From: Methanospirillum stamsii
Lineage (GTDB): Archaea > Halobacteriota > Methanomicrobia > Methanomicrobiales > Methanospirillaceae
Assembly: GCF_003173335.1 (NCBI RefSeq)
Contig: NZ_QGMZ01000010.1
Coordinates: forward strand, 138,974 to 202,973
Direction: 5' to 3'
DNA length: 64,000 bases
The translations under genes and the position numbers were made by a program. Below the pieces are notes generated by a model. That model saw only the letters and a program-made list of their open reading frames with translations. It was not told the origin of the DNA and did not search any database. The first letter of the stretch is position 1. Every line of letters starts with the position of its first letter. Of the stretch, positions 1 through 8,228 are shown piece after piece.

Positions 1-1
1 A

Positions 2-335
2 CCTATTGATATAGAAATGGAAAGAATGAACAAGTCACCTGAGTTCATTGATACTGAACTTGAAATTCTCAATAAAACACCAAAACCAATTGATATAGAA
101 ATGGAAAGAATGAACACGTCACCTCAATTCATTGATACAAAACTTGAAATTCTCAATAAAACACCAAAACCCATTGACATAGAAATGGAAAGAATGAACA
201 AGTCACCTCAGTTCGTTGATACAGAACTTGAAATTCTCAATAAAACACCAAAACCCATTGACATAGAAATGGAAAGAATGAACACGTCACCTCAGTTAGT
301 TGATACCGAACTCTACCGATTTAATAATACTCCAT
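2..335 (+). repeat. 84-bp in-frame tandem repeat, about four copies, with 42-bp substructure
   Basis: The 15-mer atggaaagaatgaac recurs at 17, 101, 185 and 269, a spacing of exactly 84 bp. The copies differ by a few substitutions, such as aagtcacc/acgtcacc and attgat/gttgat. Each 84-bp unit encodes two related 14-residue halves, so the basic unit is 42 bp. The array continues beyond the left edge. Confidence 0.9.
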
Positions 336-340
336 ACTGA
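2..340 (+). CDS. C-terminal end of a tandem-repeat protein (5' end outside window)
   Basis: The reading frame is open from base 2 and stops at TGA 338-340, so the gene starts before the window. The visible 112 residues are almost wholly four 28-residue repeats with a period of exactly 84 bp (ATG codons at 17, 101, 185 and 269). Each repeat is two similar 14-residue halves with the pattern xExxNK(S/T)PxxIDxE. The last copy decays into LYRFNNTPY before the stop. No signal peptide or membrane segment lies in the visible part, and the composition is hydrophilic and acidic. No family is recognised. The regular spacing suggests a solenoid or coiled repeat. The internal ATG in every repeat is not a convincing start, as none has a ribosome site. 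Confidence 0.7.
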   Translation, partial: PIDIEMERMNKSPEFIDTELEILNKTPKPIDIEMERMNTSPQFIDTKLEILNKTPKPIDIEMERMNKSPQFVDTELEILNKTPKPIDIEMERMNTSPQLVDTELYRFNNTPY

Positions 341-531
341 CCGGGTATCCACAATTCCACAGACCATTAATCTCACCCTTTTTTCAAATTGCCTTCATGG
401 CATCCAATGGTTAATCATAACTCAGATCTCTTCATACCAGTATCTCTGTTTAGTTACAGATACCAAAGACCAGGGAAAATATACGAGATTAAAAAAGATT
501 CATCCGGTTTTTAACCGGAAACATATAAAAA

Positions 532-2778
532 TTATTTGTTAGAATGAGGATGATGCAGTACCTCTTCCTCGAATTCATGGACATCATGCATAACCTTGTC
601 AACGAACGAGAGAATTGCGGGCATTACTGCAATTGCTCCAATCAGTGAGAAGAGCACAGCGATAATAGTGGTGAGACCAAAGTTTGAGATAATCGGGAAG
701 GTAGAGAGAATTAATGCCGAGAACCCAAAGAAGGTAGCAAATCCGGATACCATAATGGCAGAGCCTATCTTGCTCACACTGTTCTTGAGTGCTTCGATAA
801 CATTCGGAGTAACCTCTTTCTCCTCGATAAACCGTTCCATCACCAGGATAGTGTACTCAGCAGCAACTCCGATGGTCATCGATCCAAGACATGCCGTCAT
901 CACATTGTAATCAATTCCAAGAAGATACATCGCCACTGCATTCCACCCGACAACCGCTGCAATGGGCACAATCGGAGTGAGTGCATTGATATTCCGGTAG
1001 ACAACAGCCAGAAAGAGTACCACCAGGATAAATCCTATGTAGGTGATAAGATCCTTACTCTCAACGATATCATTCACGAGGTTGGTAAACACCGCAAAAC
1101 TACCGGTCAGATCTGCCTTGATTCCAGGCGGTGGCGGATAGAGTCTTAAATCTCCTTCAATATCCTCTTTAAGATCGCTCTTTGTGGTTGTGGTCAGTTT
1201 TACCGTGTAAAACTGGATTACTGCTTCATTGTTCCCATTTATGTATGTCTTTTTGGTACCTTCCGGGATCTTTTCCATTGCTGCATCCAGTTCAGCCTGG
1301 GTCGAGGGCATCACTCCGTTATTGTAGGTAATCAGGTAATCTGCAATACTGACTCCCCGGGTAATCTTTGACCGTGTTTTAACCTCAAGATCCGTAAATT
1401 CTTTCATCCAGACTATCGAGTCCAGAGTTAAAACATCAGAACCATGAATTACAATAGGTGCTGAGTCAGTTGAGCCTATCGTGCGGGTAACCTTGTCAAG
1501 AGTGGTTTTTGCCGGCATATCCGGAGGAACAAAGGAGTTTTCATTCGTATCCACCGGAATCCGGGTATCCATCTGAATACCGATGAAAGCAACGAGCAGG
1601 ACTGCCAAAAGAACCGGAACAGGACGTCTTGCTATCCATACTGCTATCGCAGATAATCCGGAGTCTACTATTGCTGCCTGTCTGGAAGCCCCATGTCCTT
1701 TCGCCTTGTAATTAATGAGTATGGCAAAAAGGGGTATCCCAATCAGTGACGTCAGGTAACAGGTCACAACACCGATGATACTGACAAGACCAAAGCCCTG
1801 CATCATCGGTACCGGAGAGATGAACATCGCGATAAAACCCATACAGGTTGCAAGCATCGCAAACATAACGGCAGGTCCGGTTTTGGTGACCGTGGTATGG
1901 ATGGCTTTTGGAAGAGGATTGTCCCTAGCTTCTTCTTCCAGGCGTGAATGAAACTGAATGGCGTAATCAATACCAAGACCAATCATGACCGGAAACGCAG
2001 AAATTACGGCCATACTGATCTGAATGCCTGCAAGACCAATGAATCCGAAGGTAAAGAGAAGTCCGGCTGCTACAATGACTACCGGGAGGAACCGGTGGTT
2101 TACATATCCAAAGAGCAGTCCCATCACGATAACCATGAGGACCATTGCAGCCATAATGAGGGTTCCCATGGACGTACCCATTTCAGCCTTCATTTCCTCC
2201 TGAAATGCAGCACTACCGGTTAATTTGACCGATACACCCGGTGGCTGGTTGGAACTCTCAATAAACTTTCGAAGGTTTGAAAGTGCACCTGACTTTTGTT
2301 CATCGGTTAATCCTGCATCAAGCCCGATTGAAGCCATATTCAGCATTCCGGAGGGCACATACACACTAAGCACATTCTCCGGAACTTTTGCTATTACTTC
2401 ATTCATCTCTCCGGATGATGTCGGAAGAATGCCGTCATTTAAGGGTTTGATGACATCAACAATGCTTGATATGGAGTTAACGTACTGAAGATTTGTCAGG
2501 GGCTCTTCAATCGAATCAATATACCCGAGAAGTTCAGGACTTAAAGAGTTATCCGATTCAACAAGAAGTATCACCGTTTCTTTCTGAAATGTTTCTGTGT
2601 AATGCTCATTCAGAATTCCTTCAGGTGATGTGATATCCATATAGGTACTATTACCGGTCTGCATCGTGACCATGGTCATCCCAATCAGGGATATGACCAT
2701 GAGAACCAGGATTATCTTAGAGAGGGTGCCTGGTTTTTTAACGATAAGATCGGCGATACCTGAAAAAATTGAATCCAT
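532..2778 (-). CDS. RND-superfamily exporter, HAE3/MMPL-like
   Basis: A 748-residue membrane protein with the internal duplication typical of RND transporters. One transmembrane helix near residues 20-38 is followed by a roughly 160-residue external loop and a five-helix bundle. The pattern then repeats, with a helix near 390, a second loop and a second bundle. The first bundle carries the family signature GLGIDYAIQFHSR near residue 270. The second has GVAAEYTILVMERF near 636. It probably uses the ion gradient to export or insert a hydrophobic substrate, which cannot be named from sequence. It lies 24 bp downstream of the COG1361 surface-protein gene and behind a MarR gene, which suggests one regulated export unit. 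Confidence 0.88.
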   Translation of the reverse strand: MDSIFSGIADLIVKKPGTLSKIILVLMVISLIGMTMVTMQTGNSTYMDITSPEGILNEHYTETFQKETVILLVESDNSLSPELLGYIDSIEEPLTNLQYVNSISSIVDVIKPLNDGILPTSSGEMNEVIAKVPENVLSVYVPSGMLNMASIGLDAGLTDEQKSGALSNLRKFIESSNQPPGVSVKLTGSAAFQEEMKAEMGTSMGTLIMAAMVLMVIVMGLLFGYVNHRFLPVVIVAAGLLFTFGFIGLAGIQISMAVISAFPVMIGLGIDYAIQFHSRLEEEARDNPLPKAIHTTVTKTGPAVMFAMLATCMGFIAMFISPVPMMQGFGLVSIIGVVTCYLTSLIGIPLFAILINYKAKGHGASRQAAIVDSGLSAIAVWIARRPVPVLLAVLLVAFIGIQMDTRIPVDTNENSFVPPDMPAKTTLDKVTRTIGSTDSAPIVIHGSDVLTLDSIVWMKEFTDLEVKTRSKITRGVSIADYLITYNNGVMPSTQAELDAAMEKIPEGTKKTYINGNNEAVIQFYTVKLTTTTKSDLKEDIEGDLRLYPPPPGIKADLTGSFAVFTNLVNDIVESKDLITYIGFILVVLFLAVVYRNINALTPIVPIAAVVGWNAVAMYLLGIDYNVMTACLGSMTIGVAAEYTILVMERFIEEKEVTPNVIEALKNSVSKIGSAIMVSGFATFFGFSALILSTFPIISNFGLTTIIAVLFSLIGAIAVMPAILSFVDKVMHDVHEFEEEVLHHPHSNK

Positions 2779-2802
2779 GATTTTCTGCTACAGTGTTACT
2801 GT

Positions 2803-4191
2803 TTACTGTTTGCTGTTTTTCCGGCGGTGTTCATAGAGATAGTAACCGCCACCAAGGATGATGACTATGAGTAATCCGACAAATACGGGACTTGAGAGCA
2901 GTGCTGCAAGTCCTTCTTTTGGAACTACATCGATTGGTACTTTTATGGTATCAGATACATGGCTGTCGTTTAAGGCATCCCGGTATTTTATCTCTGAATC
3001 AAGTCCGTAAATCTTGGTGTCGGCAGTCTCATCAACAGAAAGTCCGAATCTTGCTACTGCACTCTCTCCTGGCTGAATGTCTCCAAGATAGGAGAGATCA
3101 TCAGCACTGGTGAAGGGATCTACTGCACTGATTCTGACTTCTGCACCATAGACCGGGACAGAACCATCATTTCGGTACGTAACCTCAATGAAATTCTTTT
3201 TTCCTGGATTCATCTGTGGTTTCTCACTGGTTATGGTAAATTCAACGTCCGCTCCGACAAATACTCCCACCTTCTGGGGGGTTGTGGTAATTGTCTCTCC
3301 GTCTGCATTTTCATACGTCACTGAAATGCCAAGCGGGTAGTCCTGGGGTTCTGCATCTTTTGCAACCGAAACCTTGTACTTTAAGGTTTTTTCACTACCT
3401 GGAGCAAACTCTCCGATAAAGACACTGTTTGATACCGGAATGAGTGGTGAGTTTCCGATTCTGCTGATGTTTGCAATGGCATTCTTACCAGAATCAGTTC
3501 CGGTGTTTTTGAGCGTAAGGGTAATGAATCCGGAGCCTCCGGAATTAATATTCTCTGCCTGGACATCAGTTACATTCAGGTTGATTGCTGATTTAATGAT
3601 GAACGGAAGTTCCATCTCGAGTTTTTTGCTCACATACCGATAGACGATGCTATCAGTTCCTTCCTGTTCAGAATTTCCAAGATAGGTATAGTCAAGAACA
3701 ACCGGAAGAGCATATGTTCCGGCATTTGCCTCTTCAGGTATCCGTATCTCAAAACATACGGGTTTTACTTCAGAGCCAGTGATATCTCCGGCCATCTGCG
3801 GATCAGACTTGACGAGAATCGGAGATTCTCCAGGAAGAAGTGTGACGGTTACCATCTTTGCAGTGTTTGGAACATCGTCACTGTCAACAATTCCTGACTG
3901 GACGAATTTTATCTGGTTAAGACCCGAGTTCTGGACAAGGATGGTGAGTGGAACCGTCGTTCCCGGAGTAAATTCATTGTTCCCGTCGATGCTTACCGAG
4001 AGCTCGGGAGATCCGGTCATGTACTTGGTTCCGGCAAGAACCGGAGTTGTTATGAATGCTGACATAACCAGTAAGGATGCCAGAATTAGAAGGAGTTTTC
4101 CGGAAACAGAGAGTTCTGGTTTCCCGTTGTTATTTGTCTTCATTTTTCCGGAATTTCCGGAAAGAGACGAGTATATGAATGATTGTTTCAT
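2803..4191 (-). CDS. COG1361-like secreted, membrane-anchored protein with NEW3/Ig-like repeats
   Basis: A 462-residue exported protein. A hydrophobic signal lies near residues 31-53 and ends in an Ala-Gly cleavage-like site. The ectodomain consists of beta-rich repeats containing variants of an N-(S/T)-G segment (VQNSGL, LKNTGTDSGK, YRNDGSVPVYG), as in COG1361/NEW3 proteins. A C-terminal helix near residues 432-450 is followed by a basic tail (EHRRKNSKQ). The start at 4191 is supported by GGTGA seven bases upstream. COG1361 proteins are often encoded next to RND exporters in methanogens, where they may act as an outer-face partner. Here the exporter follows at once. The partner role is inference. 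Confidence 0.82.
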   Translation of the reverse strand: MKQSFIYSSLSGNSGKMKTNNNGKPELSVSGKLLLILASLLVMSAFITTPVLAGTKYMTGSPELSVSIDGNNEFTPGTTVPLTILVQNSGLNQIKFVQSGIVDSDDVPNTAKMVTVTLLPGESPILVKSDPQMAGDITGSEVKPVCFEIRIPEEANAGTYALPVVLDYTYLGNSEQEGTDSIVYRYVSKKLEMELPFIIKSAINLNVTDVQAENINSGGSGFITLTLKNTGTDSGKNAIANISRIGNSPLIPVSNSVFIGEFAPGSEKTLKYKVSVAKDAEPQDYPLGISVTYENADGETITTTPQKVGVFVGADVEFTITSEKPQMNPGKKNFIEVTYRNDGSVPVYGAEVRISAVDPFTSADDLSYLGDIQPGESAVARFGLSVDETADTKIYGLDSEIKYRDALNDSHVSDTIKVPIDVVPKEGLAALLSSPVFVGLLIVIILGGGYYLYEHRRKNSKQ

Positions 4192-4330
4192 GAAAAGTTC
4201 ACCGATGTTACATCAAAGAGAGGAGAGCCGGATTATATAGAAAATCCCTTGCTCCTGACTTTTACCTCTTCCATGGGGAGTATCAATGAGGAGGATTTCA
4301 GATTTCATGTGAGAGGTTATGGTAGACGAA

Positions 4331-4771
4331 TTACTGGATTTTCGAGACAATGCTGACAAGACGTTCTCCGGTAGAGCATAAATCTTTTAGATCAGATTCT
4401 TCAAGGTCGGAGAGGACTGATCGTAACTGCTTTTGTATCGCTGATTTAACAACATTGAGCCTTTCAAGACCTTTTTCGGTGATACTGATGTTAATTACCC
4501 GGCGATCATGATTGTCAGGATGCCGCTCTACCAGTTCTTCTGCTATCAGGGAATCTATCAGGGTTGTCATGTAAGGCTTTGAGATATACAGCATATTTCC
4601 AAGTGCTGACATGGATATCATGGGAACAGAGGTTAACAGGAACAGCAGGCGAAATTGTGCGGCCTGTATCCCGGTAAAAGCCTGTTTTTCTGCCTTAAGC
4701 AATTTATCATGATAAAATTCCATCAGACGCAGGAGAGTATCTACAGCCTGCTCTTCAATCGTCGCTTCCAT
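4331..4771 (-). CDS. MarR-family transcriptional regulator
   Basis: A 146-residue winged-helix protein of typical MarR length. Residues 50-100 hold the DNA-binding region: a helix-turn-helix around SALGNMLYISKPYMTTLIDS, then the wing HPDNHDRRVINISITEKG with the characteristic DRR. The flanking helices are the dimer domain. It is the first gene of a minus-strand series with the COG1361 protein (139 bp on) and the RND exporter, so it is probably their local repressor. An inverted repeat, ACGAA-N3-TTCGT, lies about 50 bp upstream of its start and is a candidate autoregulatory operator. The effector is unknown. Confidence 0.88.
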   Translation of the reverse strand: MEATIEEQAVDTLLRLMEFYHDKLLKAEKQAFTGIQAAQFRLLFLLTSVPMISMSALGNMLYISKPYMTTLIDSLIAEELVERHPDNHDRRVINISITEKGLERLNVVKSAIQKQLRSVLSDLEESDLKDLCSTGERLVSIVSKIQ

Positions 4772-5126
4772 AATGTCGTACTACACAAGAGAGTTAATTC
4801 CAGAGGTTAATAATTCTTACTACGAACTATTCGTTAACTTAATAATACGCAGACAGAATAAAGCATATCAAAGCAAAAGACAAGCCTTTACCGGTTAAAG
4901 AGGTGAGAACCGGCACTGCTTTTATCAAAACCTGGATAAAATGATTAAACCGGCCTGATCAGGATAAAAACCAGAGGATTTCTCTGTCGGGTTTTTGTTC
5001 CGGGTAACAACACGCAGGAGATCTATCGCGTTTTGAAGAGGAAGTTTTAGAGACGATAACTTTATTGAAACAGAGACGTAATGCAGGTAGATAAAAGTGA
5101 AATAATTTCTGTGTTAAGGAGGCGTC
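4772..5126. other. Divergent intergenic region between marR and a PAS sensor gene
   Basis: These 355 bp separate two divergently transcribed genes. The left part is A+T-rich and holds the candidate MarR operator. The right end holds the ribosome site AAGGAGG nine bases before the ATG at 5127. A short open frame at 4959-5156 on the minus strand has no recognisable protein character and overlaps the sensor start, so it is not called. Confidence 0.6.
4822..4834. promoter_or_regulatory. Candidate MarR operator (perfect inverted repeat ACGAA-cta-TTCGT)
   Basis: A perfect 5-bp inverted repeat with a 3-bp spacer lies 51 bp upstream of the marR start, in an A+T-rich stretch with TTAATAAT-like promoter sequence. 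Its position fits an operator overlapping the marR promoter. No second copy was noticed before the exporter genes. Confidence 0.4.
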
Positions 5127-7562
5127 ATGCCCATCGGTAGAATAATCCTGCAACAATATATACTAAACCAGGAATTCATAGCCCGTATTCAGAAATATAT
5201 CATAGAACCGAAATATTGGGCACTTGCTACGATTTTAGTTGGCTTTACAGGATTATTCGGATGGATTTTCTCGTTCAGACACCTTGTAGCAATCATTCCG
5301 CAAAGTGTATCTGTTGCTCCGGTCTCAGCGATTTTGTTCATTTTTATAGGAATTAGTCTTTATATCCATGAACGCAGTAAAGCAGATCCCCAGTATTCTG
5401 CGATACACCACAGTCTCCTGATAATATCTCTAATTTTAGCAGTTTGGGGAATAATTTCCATTTTTGTCGGAAATCCGGCAGGCATTAACTGGGAGGGTTA
5501 TACGAGCGAACAGGTATCATGGATTACCCCTCAGGGACAGATGTCCCCGATATCGTCAATCTTGTTTCTTATTCTTATATCCGGGATCGTTTGCAGGCAA
5601 TATTGCGAGACATATGGAAAAACGGTGAGTGTTATTATTACTGTTGCGGGAGCGGTCATGATCCTGGGATACTGGTTTGGATCTCCGTTTTTTTATGGAG
5701 AATCAATAAAACCGGTCTCGTTTCTTACCGCTGCCGGGTTTTTTCTCAGTGGAGTAAGTTTCATGCTGCTTACCCGCCCTTCAGCAATTGATGAGATACT
5801 CCACAATGTCAACTCAATTCACTCACAGATACTTCTCTTCTTTGTTCCCTTTATTATTGCAATCCTGCTCATTGAGGGGTGGATAATTTCTTTTTTTCTT
5901 AAAAAAACCGACAGCACTCTCGTTCTTACGATTGCGACCATCACTCTCATAAGTATCATCGTCACGGTCATTTTTTCTTCATCATTCTCCCGGATAATAA
6001 CGGCCAATGTCGAAAATGCTAATAAGAAGAGAATGGCAGCGGAAAAAGCCTTACTAGACTCATTAATACGAGTGAAAATTGCTACCGATGCTGCAAAAAT
6101 GGGATTTAGTTCATGGGACCTGAAAGAGGATAAAATCACCTGGGACGACAGGATGTATGAACTTTTTGATATCCGGGAGAAAAAACCCATTACCGTTTCA
6201 GATATCATGGGAGTTATCCACCCTCATGATAAACCGGAATTATTCTCCATTGAAGCTATTAAAGAAAAGACTGAGTTTCATACCGAGTTTCGTATAATCC
6301 TCTCTGATTCTCAGGTAAAAACCATCGAGAGCCACGGAAAAGTAATTCCAGGAGACGATGGAGAACCTGAACGAGTGGTGAGTGTAAGTCTTGATATCAC
6401 CCCAAAAATTGAGATGATAGAAACCCTCAATCAGAAGAATGAACAGTTAAGTCAGACATATGAAGAACTCGCTGCACAAGAGGAGGAACTTCGAAGTCAG
6501 TATCGTGAACTTGCAATGATGAATGACGAAGTTACTAATACCCACCGGTTTATTGACGAAGTGATCAGCCAGGCCGGGGAAGGAATTATTGTTCTTGATA
6601 AAAATGGGATAATTAAGACCTGGAACCAGTTTATGGAAGATTTCACGGGTTTTACATCTAAAGAGATGATTGGCCGGATTTTTTCGGATTCTATCCTGGA
6701 ATTGGTTCCCTGCACGGATTCTCAATGTTCATCTTGCACAAAAGAGGAGAGACCGGGGATTTTTTCTGATAACTCATTTATCCGGAGTAGTGACGGATGC
6801 ACAAAATGGTATTCGGCAACCAGTACTCCCCATCATGATATTACGGGGAAGCTTTCAGGAACCATCATCATCATAAAAGATATCACAGATAGAAAAGAGT
6901 TTGAAAATAAACTGACTCAAAGCGAGTCTCTTCTGAAAGCGTCTCAGGAACTTGCAAAGATTGGCGGGTTTGAATACAATCTTCAGACAAAAGAAACTTT
7001 TTGGACCGATGAGACATACCGGATTTTTGGATTAAATCCGGATTTTAACCGTTCAGACGAACTTATTCCGACCATTTTGTCCTGTCTTCTGGAACCTGAA
7101 AAGGAATTACTGATTCAGGCAATTAAAAACTTAAAAGAAACCGGAGAATCCTACGAACTGGAACTTCCGGCAAAAACAATAAAAGGGGACCAGATCTGGA
7201 TACGCACACAGGCAAGGGGAGAATGGCTTGGGGGGCAAATCAGTAAAATCCAGGGGACTTATATGGATATCACCAGGGAAAAAGATCTTGAAAAAGAGAA
7301 AACAATAGCCATCAAACAGGTTCAACGCAATTTTGCAGAACTCGCCATGTTAAATGACGGGATTAGAAATCCTCTCACCATTATCTCCATGATGACAGAG
7401 AACCACAATCAGAAATTGTACTCTGATGTCGAGGTCCAGATAAAAAAGATAGACCAGATTGTAAACCAGCTTGATGCAAGGTGGATTGAGTCTGAATCGG
7501 TATTAAATTACATCCAGAAACATTACAACATTCAGATGAAACCGGCGGATTTAAAAAATTGA
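5127..7562 (+). CDS. Eight-TM sensor with three PAS domains and a His-less HisKA-like C-terminus
   Basis: An 811-residue membrane sensor. About eight transmembrane helices fill residues 30-290. A PAS domain at 305-430 is followed by a coiled coil at 430-470 rich in E and Q, and then two more PAS domains at about 475-600 and 605-735. The second PAS has an unusual Cys cluster (PCTDSQCSSC, near residue 533). The C-terminal 75 residues resemble a HisKA hairpin, but the H-box reads NDGIRNPLTII, with Asp where the phospho-His should be, and no HATPase domain follows. It is therefore not a histidine kinase as such. The same ending occurs in the genes at 10409 and 20785. Start supported by AAGGAGG. 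Confidence 0.8.
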   Translation: MPIGRIILQQYILNQEFIARIQKYIIEPKYWALATILVGFTGLFGWIFSFRHLVAIIPQSVSVAPVSAILFIFIGISLYIHERSKADPQYSAIHHSLLIISLILAVWGIISIFVGNPAGINWEGYTSEQVSWITPQGQMSPISSILFLILISGIVCRQYCETYGKTVSVIITVAGAVMILGYWFGSPFFYGESIKPVSFLTAAGFFLSGVSFMLLTRPSAIDEILHNVNSIHSQILLFFVPFIIAILLIEGWIISFFLKKTDSTLVLTIATITLISIIVTVIFSSSFSRIITANVENANKKRMAAEKALLDSLIRVKIATDAAKMGFSSWDLKEDKITWDDRMYELFDIREKKPITVSDIMGVIHPHDKPELFSIEAIKEKTEFHTEFRIILSDSQVKTIESHGKVIPGDDGEPERVVSVSLDITPKIEMIETLNQKNEQLSQTYEELAAQEEELRSQYRELAMMNDEVTNTHRFIDEVISQAGEGIIVLDKNGIIKTWNQFMEDFTGFTSKEMIGRIFSDSILELVPCTDSQCSSCTKEERPGIFSDNSFIRSSDGCTKWYSATSTPHHDITGKLSGTIIIIKDITDRKEFENKLTQSESLLKASQELAKIGGFEYNLQTKETFWTDETYRIFGLNPDFNRSDELIPTILSCLLEPEKELLIQAIKNLKETGESYELELPAKTIKGDQIWIRTQARGEWLGGQISKIQGTYMDITREKDLEKEKTIAIKQVQRNFAELAMLNDGIRNPLTIISMMTENHNQKLYSDVEVQIKKIDQIVNQLDARWIESESVLNYIQKHYNIQMKPADLKN

Positions 7563-7637
7563 GTTTTATATTGATAAATAAGCACCGGATTCAATGATTT
7601 CCGTCGATATCTAATACCACCCTTCCCAGAAAAAGCG

Positions 7638-8048
7638 TCACATTTTTTCGCCCGGAGGTTTGTCTTTTATCTCCAGCATTGTTTCACTTACGTTAAGCAC
7701 CTGATGGACCCAGGCTTTTGGATCTTTTAAATCTCCCGGATACCGGGGAATTAGGTGAATATGGAGGTGCATGACCGTCTGTCCGGCAACCATGCCATCG
7801 TTTATCGCGATATTGAACCCTTCCGGGTGATAGGTGTTGTCAAGATGCTGTTTTCCAAGACGGACCAGGTCCCATAACGCAGATTGTTCATTTTCTGAAA
7901 TTTCAAAATATGATCTGATATGACGAAAAGGGATGATAAGCATGTGTCCGGGAGTAACCGGATAATCATCAAAACGGGAGTACGCATGAGTATTACTGAA
8001 AACAACAACATCAGGTTTTGGAGAACAGAAGATACAGGGTTTTTTCAT
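7638..8048 (-). CDS. HIT-family (histidine triad) nucleotide hydrolase/transferase
   Basis: A 136-residue soluble protein of HIT size. The active-site triad is HLHIHL, with His at residues 94, 96 and 98; the middle His is the nucleophile in this family. An N-terminal CIFC pair (residues 5 and 8) could bind zinc, as in Hint-type members. GFNIAINDG lies upstream of the triad as expected. HIT proteins hydrolyse nucleotide phosphoramidates or related dinucleotides; the substrate here is not predictable. It stands alone, convergent with the sensor gene at 5127 and divergent from the chemoreceptor at 8229, and has no evident link to signalling. Confidence 0.9.
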   Translation of the reverse strand: MKKPCIFCSPKPDVVVFSNTHAYSRFDDYPVTPGHMLIIPFRHIRSYFEISENEQSALWDLVRLGKQHLDNTYHPEGFNIAINDGMVAGQTVMHLHIHLIPRYPGDLKDPKAWVHQVLNVSETMLEIKDKPPGEKM

Positions 8049-8228
8049 CGCATATATGTCTGAACGATATCGAAAATTAATTATCGGGATCTGATACTCA
8101 ACTTGAGGTTTATGTTTTTAAGTGATAACTGTTACAAGTATATTATTTACGGAACTATCCAGGTGCCTTACAGGAGAGGGGGCTTAAAATGATTTTTAAA
8201 CAGATACATGGCATTACGGAGGGGGATA

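Noticed and set aside
300-542. 80-codon open frame after the repeat protein
   Set aside because: It overlaps the end of the repeat gene and the RND stop, has no ribosome site, and its product lacks any recognisable pattern.
1948-2488. Plus-strand open frames within the RND exporter gene
   Set aside because: They are antisense shadows of a well-supported membrane protein gene.
4959-5156. 65-codon minus-strand frame upstream of the PAS sensor
   Set aside because: It overlaps the sensor's ribosome site and start codon and shows no protein family features.
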